From contig JAISGB010000246.1 in assembly GCA_031263335.1 (NCBI GenBank), positions 1-9,234 of the forward strand: DNA of 9,234 bases. The letters are read 5' to 3'. Shown piece after piece: positions 7,377-9,234 of the stretch (positions are counted from its first letter, which is position 1; each line of letters opens with the position of its first letter). The notes below the pieces were generated by a model that saw nothing but the letters and a program-made list of their open reading frames with translations, had not been told where the DNA came from and did no database searches. A program made the position numbers and the translations under genes. This DNA comes from Eubacteriales Family XIII. Incertae Sedis bacterium (GTDB taxonomy: Bacteria; Bacillota; Clostridia; Peptostreptococcales; Anaerovoracaceae).

Positions 7377-8393
7377 ATGGATAAATACGAACCGATTCAT
7401 AAGAGGTTTCCGTTGACCGCCGGCGAAGCGAAGGCGGCGAAGGATTCCGCGAAGACGAGCGCCGGGTTCGCGCGTCTGCCGCAACCCATCCTCGCGTTCA
7501 CGGTCGGACGACTGCTCCGGGGCATGCGCGAGGCGTCGCTGAAGATCGCCCTGCCCGAGGTGAGGATACGAAACGAGATCATAAAGGAGGAATATACGGA
7601 CGACGCCGGCAGCGGCGCTTTCAGCGTCTATTTCTATCGCAGAACCGACCTGCCCGAAGGAAAATACCCCCTGATCTATTTCATCCACGGCGGCGGCTTT
7701 ATCGGCGGGACATACCTCGCGAACGAAGGGCTGATGAAAAAGCTCGCGGACGAAAACGATCTCGTCTGCGCCTCGACAGAATACCACGTCGCGCCGGAAG
7801 CGCGGTATCCGGCCGCGTTGCGGGAATGCGAGCGGGGACTGTTTCGCTTGCTCAAATCCTCGGAAACACGCCGCTTCATCGACGCCGCGCAGATATATGT
7901 CTCGGGCGACAGCGCGGGCGGGAACCTCGCGGCGGCCATGGCCCTCTCGCTCAGAAACCTTCACGATCTTGTCCCTGCGGGACAGATCCTGCTCTACCCC
8001 GTCACCGACATGGACTCACTCGACAAGGACAGCTACAACCGCAAGGAACCGGAGTTTTCCGTCATGCGCAAAATGATCCTGCTCGCGCGCAAGATGTACG
8101 CGCGGGACGCAAAGGACTACACCGACATCTGTTTCTCGCCGCTTCTTTCGACCGCGACCGACGACCCGAACCCCCCGCGCGCCCTGCTCCTGCTCGCGGA
8201 GCGGGACGGACTCCTATGCGACGGCCTCCTGTACGGCGAACATCTGCACAACTTCGGCGGCGAAGTCAGGACCGTCGTCTACGACGGCGCCTATCACGCC
8301 TTCGCAAACGGCCTCGGGGATTCCGACGCCGCTGAGGACGCGTATGCGGAGATCGTTGGGTTTGTTGGGGGAAGGGGCCGATCCATGTTATAA
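7377..8393 (+). CDS. Alpha/beta hydrolase, hormone-sensitive-lipase (HSL) type esterase
   Basis: A 338-residue carboxylesterase-type hydrolase. The HSL oxyanion motif is HGGGF (104-108) and the nucleophile elbow is GDSAGG with Ser179. The catalytic acid is probably Asp277 in AERDGLLCDG and the histidine is His307 in YHAF, so the triad is complete. YHVAPEARYPAAL (136-148) is also typical of this family. The N-terminal 90 residues form a helical cap. No signal peptide is seen. The start is supported by GAGGG (7368-7372) just upstream. It is the last gene of the plus-strand operon, 121 bp after the GH3 gene, with the hairpin repeat between. It could deacylate an acylated glycoside or cleave an ester of the aglycone; this is inference from context. 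The stop is a TAA that lies within a TATAAT sequence. Confidence 0.93.
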   Translation: MDKYEPIHKRFPLTAGEAKAAKDSAKTSAGFARLPQPILAFTVGRLLRGMREASLKIALPEVRIRNEIIKEEYTDDAGSGAFSVYFYRRTDLPEGKYPLIYFIHGGGFIGGTYLANEGLMKKLADENDLVCASTEYHVAPEARYPAALRECERGLFRLLKSSETRRFIDAAQIYVSGDSAGGNLAAAMALSLRNLHDLVPAGQILLYPVTDMDSLDKDSYNRKEPEFSVMRKMILLARKMYARDAKDYTDICFSPLLSTATDDPNPPRALLLLAERDGLLCDGLLYGEHLHNFGGEVRTVVYDGAYHAFANGLGDSDAAEDAYAEIVGFVGGRGRSML

Positions 8394-8394
8394 T
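8386..8394 (+). promoter_or_regulatory. Candidate extended -10 promoter element before the pseudogene
   Basis: TGTTATAAT is a perfect extended -10 (TGn plus TATAAT) and overlaps the hydrolase stop codon. The best -35 is TTGGGG (8365-8370; 3/6, 18-bp spacer). It may be the former promoter of the broken gene that follows. It is a motif match only. Confidence 0.25.
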
Positions 8395-8397
8395 GGA

Positions 8398-8417
8398 TTT
8401 GATTTACGGAAATCAAA
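8398..8417. repeat. 8-bp perfect inverted repeat just after the hydrolase gene
   Basis: TTTGATTT (8398-8405) and AAATCAAA (8410-8417) surround the loop ACGG. The stem has only two G-C pairs and no T-run follows on either strand, so it is a poor terminator. It could be an operator next to the extended -10 element. Confidence 0.3.
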
Positions 8418-8759
8418 AAAGCGAAGAACGCCTACGAAGCTTACGACAGGATACGGAACGGATGAAGGACTTGGCCGCGTCATTGGGGAATACTCACCGC
8501 AGAAGAATCCGATGGCGAAGCCGGGATTGATGTGCTTCGGGAAGCGGGGATAAACCTTGACTTCTCCTTGAAAAGACAGCTTGATTTGCTCCGGCGGCCC
8601 GAGCTTTTGCATATGCTCACCGTGGACAAGTTGGAGAAATTCACAGGCAAAAACAAGGCGTATATTCGAAAAGCGCTATATAGGCAACTGTCCGCCACAA
8701 GGCTGAGAGCACAGATATGCGCGGAGCTGTTTGAACGGGATTGGACGGAATATGTGTAA
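8403..8759 (+). pseudogene. Frameshifted coding remnant of unknown family
   Basis: I do not recognise this protein. The downstream part is a convincing reading frame from about 8493 to the TAA at 8757, with segments such as LTAEESDGEAGIDVLREAG, FSLKRQLDLLRRPELLH and TGKNKAYIRKALYRQLSATR. It is basic and helical, with no valid start codon near its beginning. In the same frame, 8403-8462 reads EIKKAKNAYEAYDRIRNG with codon use like the neighbours, then meets a TGA at 8463. Between them the protein-like sequence (MKDLAASLG) is in another frame (from 8462). Two compensating single-base shifts would restore one continuous protein of about 120 residues, so I call it a broken gene. An alternative is a short live gene from the GTG at 8532, but it has no good ribosome binding site. 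The other open frame from the ATG at 8393 uses CTA, TTA and CGA codons that are rare here. Confidence 0.5.
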
Positions 8760-8855
8760 GACTCGGAGAGACCGTTTCAAATTTTGTGTGAACTCAAACC
8801 CGATGCAGACTGTATGAAGACCTTACGCCAAACACCACCCGCCGACATCAAATGA
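8760..8855 (+). other. Open stretch in frame with the pseudogene beyond its TAA
   Basis: After the TAA at 8757 the same frame stays open for 31 codons to a TGA at 8853-8855, reading PFQILCELKPDADC and then KTLRQTPPADIK. It may be a former C-terminus cut off by a nonsense change, or chance. Its end overlaps the convergent toxin gene by a few bases. No independent start signal is seen. Confidence 0.2.
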
Positions 8856-8859
8856 TGTC
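8844..8859. repeat. Inverted repeat GACATCA-AA-TGATGTC at the toxin 3' end
   Basis: A perfect 7-bp inverted repeat with a 2-nt centre covers the toxin stop codon (8848-8850) and the TGA of the opposite-strand frame. The loop is too short for a good RNA hairpin and there is no T-run, so a protein-binding site or chance is likelier than a terminator. Confidence 0.3.
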
Positions 8860-9159
8860 ATGCAAATTTCGCTTGCTGTACACAAAACGTCGAACTTCCA
8901 TCACATTGTCGATGACAACATAAAACACCGCGAATTTCCTGATATTGATACGATAATAGGGTTGTCTGCGATCCTTGAGCGAAAAATATGGCGCGTAAAT
9001 AAGTGGGTTTTCAAGACGATTGCATATAGCTTTCTCCGTATCTTCAATTAACCGCAACGCCGCTTTCGGATTTTGCAAATTGAGTGCGATATAGTCGCGC
9101 GCTGCCGCTAAGTCCTCCTCAAATAACGGGAGATAGCGAAGCAAGAACACTCTACCCAT
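8848..9159 (-). CDS. RelE/ParE-family type II toxin
   Basis: A 103-residue protein with the size and pattern of the RelE/ParE toxin superfamily. An N-terminal two-helix part (LPLFEEDLAAARDYIALNL, about 10-28, then PKAALRLIEDTEKAICNRLENP, 31-52) is followed by a C-terminal beta-sheet with YYRINIRKFAVFYVV (68-82) and EVRRFVYSKRNL (88-99). The YRIN..KFAVFYVV segment followed by a basic terminal strand is typical of ParE/RelE 'plasmid stabilisation' proteins. Members either cleave mRNA on the ribosome or poison gyrase; sequence reading alone does not tell which. The start overlaps the antitoxin stop by 8 bases (ATGGGTAG), so translation is probably coupled. Base composition is more AT-rich than the sugar locus, which suggests horizontal acquisition. 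Confidence 0.85.
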   Translation of the reverse strand: MGRVFLLRYLPLFEEDLAAARDYIALNLQNPKAALRLIEDTEKAICNRLENPLIYAPYFSLKDRRQPYYRINIRKFAVFYVVIDNVMEVRRFVYSKRNLHDII

Positions 9160-9234
9160 TGATGCCGGCTTTCAGTCGCGAAAAAACTTCTTCGTGCGTA
9201 TAACGAGCATCGGACGATTCAGCGACACGGTCGG
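9152..9234 (-). CDS. Antitoxin of the RelE/ParE pair, 3' end only
   Basis: A minus-strand frame enters from the right edge and ends at TAG (9152-9154). The visible 26 residues include DARYTHEEVFSRLKAGING. The THEEVFxRLKAGI ending is characteristic of RelB/DinJ-like antitoxin C-termini that wrap the cognate toxin. It overlaps the toxin start by 8 bp, the standard antitoxin-first order. The N-terminal DNA-binding domain and the operon promoter lie outside the window. Confidence 0.75.
   Translation of the reverse strand, partial: DRVAESSDARYTHEEVFSRLKAGING

Noticed and set aside
8393..8530. A 45-codon ORF starting at the ATG that overlaps the hydrolase stop
   Set aside because: It has no ribosome binding site, uses codons rare in the neighbours, and ends in an Arg-rich unnatural tail. 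Part of it is better explained as one frame of the decayed gene.

Overview
The window looks like an accessory sugar-utilisation region from a moderately GC-rich Firmicutes/Clostridia-type bacterium, possibly from the gut. The grounds are strong GGAGG-type ribosome binding sites, a cytoplasmic clostridial-type GH3 enzyme, a GPH (MelB-type) symporter with a helical-N-terminus AraC regulator, and AT-rich promoters in an otherwise GC-rich sequence. Assignment below phylum level is not possible from sequence reading alone.

Left edge (1-1459): an AT-rich promoter region and a stand-alone ATPase of the DUF234/archaeal-ATPase type, with a P-loop NTPase domain fused to a winged helix and a PD-(D/E)XK nuclease-like C-terminus. 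It converges, with a 13-14 bp gap, on the sugar locus.

Centre (1474-8393): a two-armed locus. On the minus strand, an AraC-family regulator (3086-3850) is followed by a GPH-family glycoside/cation symporter (1474-2898). On the plus strand, diverging from the regulator, are a metallo-beta-lactamase-fold hydrolase (4058-4885), a GH3 beta-glycosidase (4991-7255) and an HSL-type alpha/beta hydrolase (7377-8393). The likely logic, which is inference, is this: the symporter imports a glycoside, the GH3 enzyme cleaves it in the cytoplasm, and the two hydrolases act on an ester, lactone or acyl group of the substrate or aglycone. The regulator would control both arms from the 207-bp divergent region, which holds three copies of TCATTATA at a 27-28 bp pitch. 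A fourth CATTATA lies upstream of the transporter. Between the GH3 and esterase genes sits a small hairpin with perfect 11-bp arms, flanked by a 9/10 direct repeat. It resembles a very small inserted element.

Right edge (8394-9234): decayed or mobile-type sequence. A frameshifted coding remnant of unknown family (8403-8759) is followed by a more AT-rich stretch. A type II toxin-antitoxin pair lies on the minus strand: a RelE/ParE toxin (8848-9159) and the 3' end of its antitoxin, which runs off the window and overlaps the toxin start by 8 bp.

No rRNA, tRNA, CRISPR array or complete insertion sequence was seen. The best candidate for something undescribed is the combination of MBL-fold hydrolase, GH3 and HSL esterase under one AraC/GPH control unit, but each component belongs to a recognisable family.
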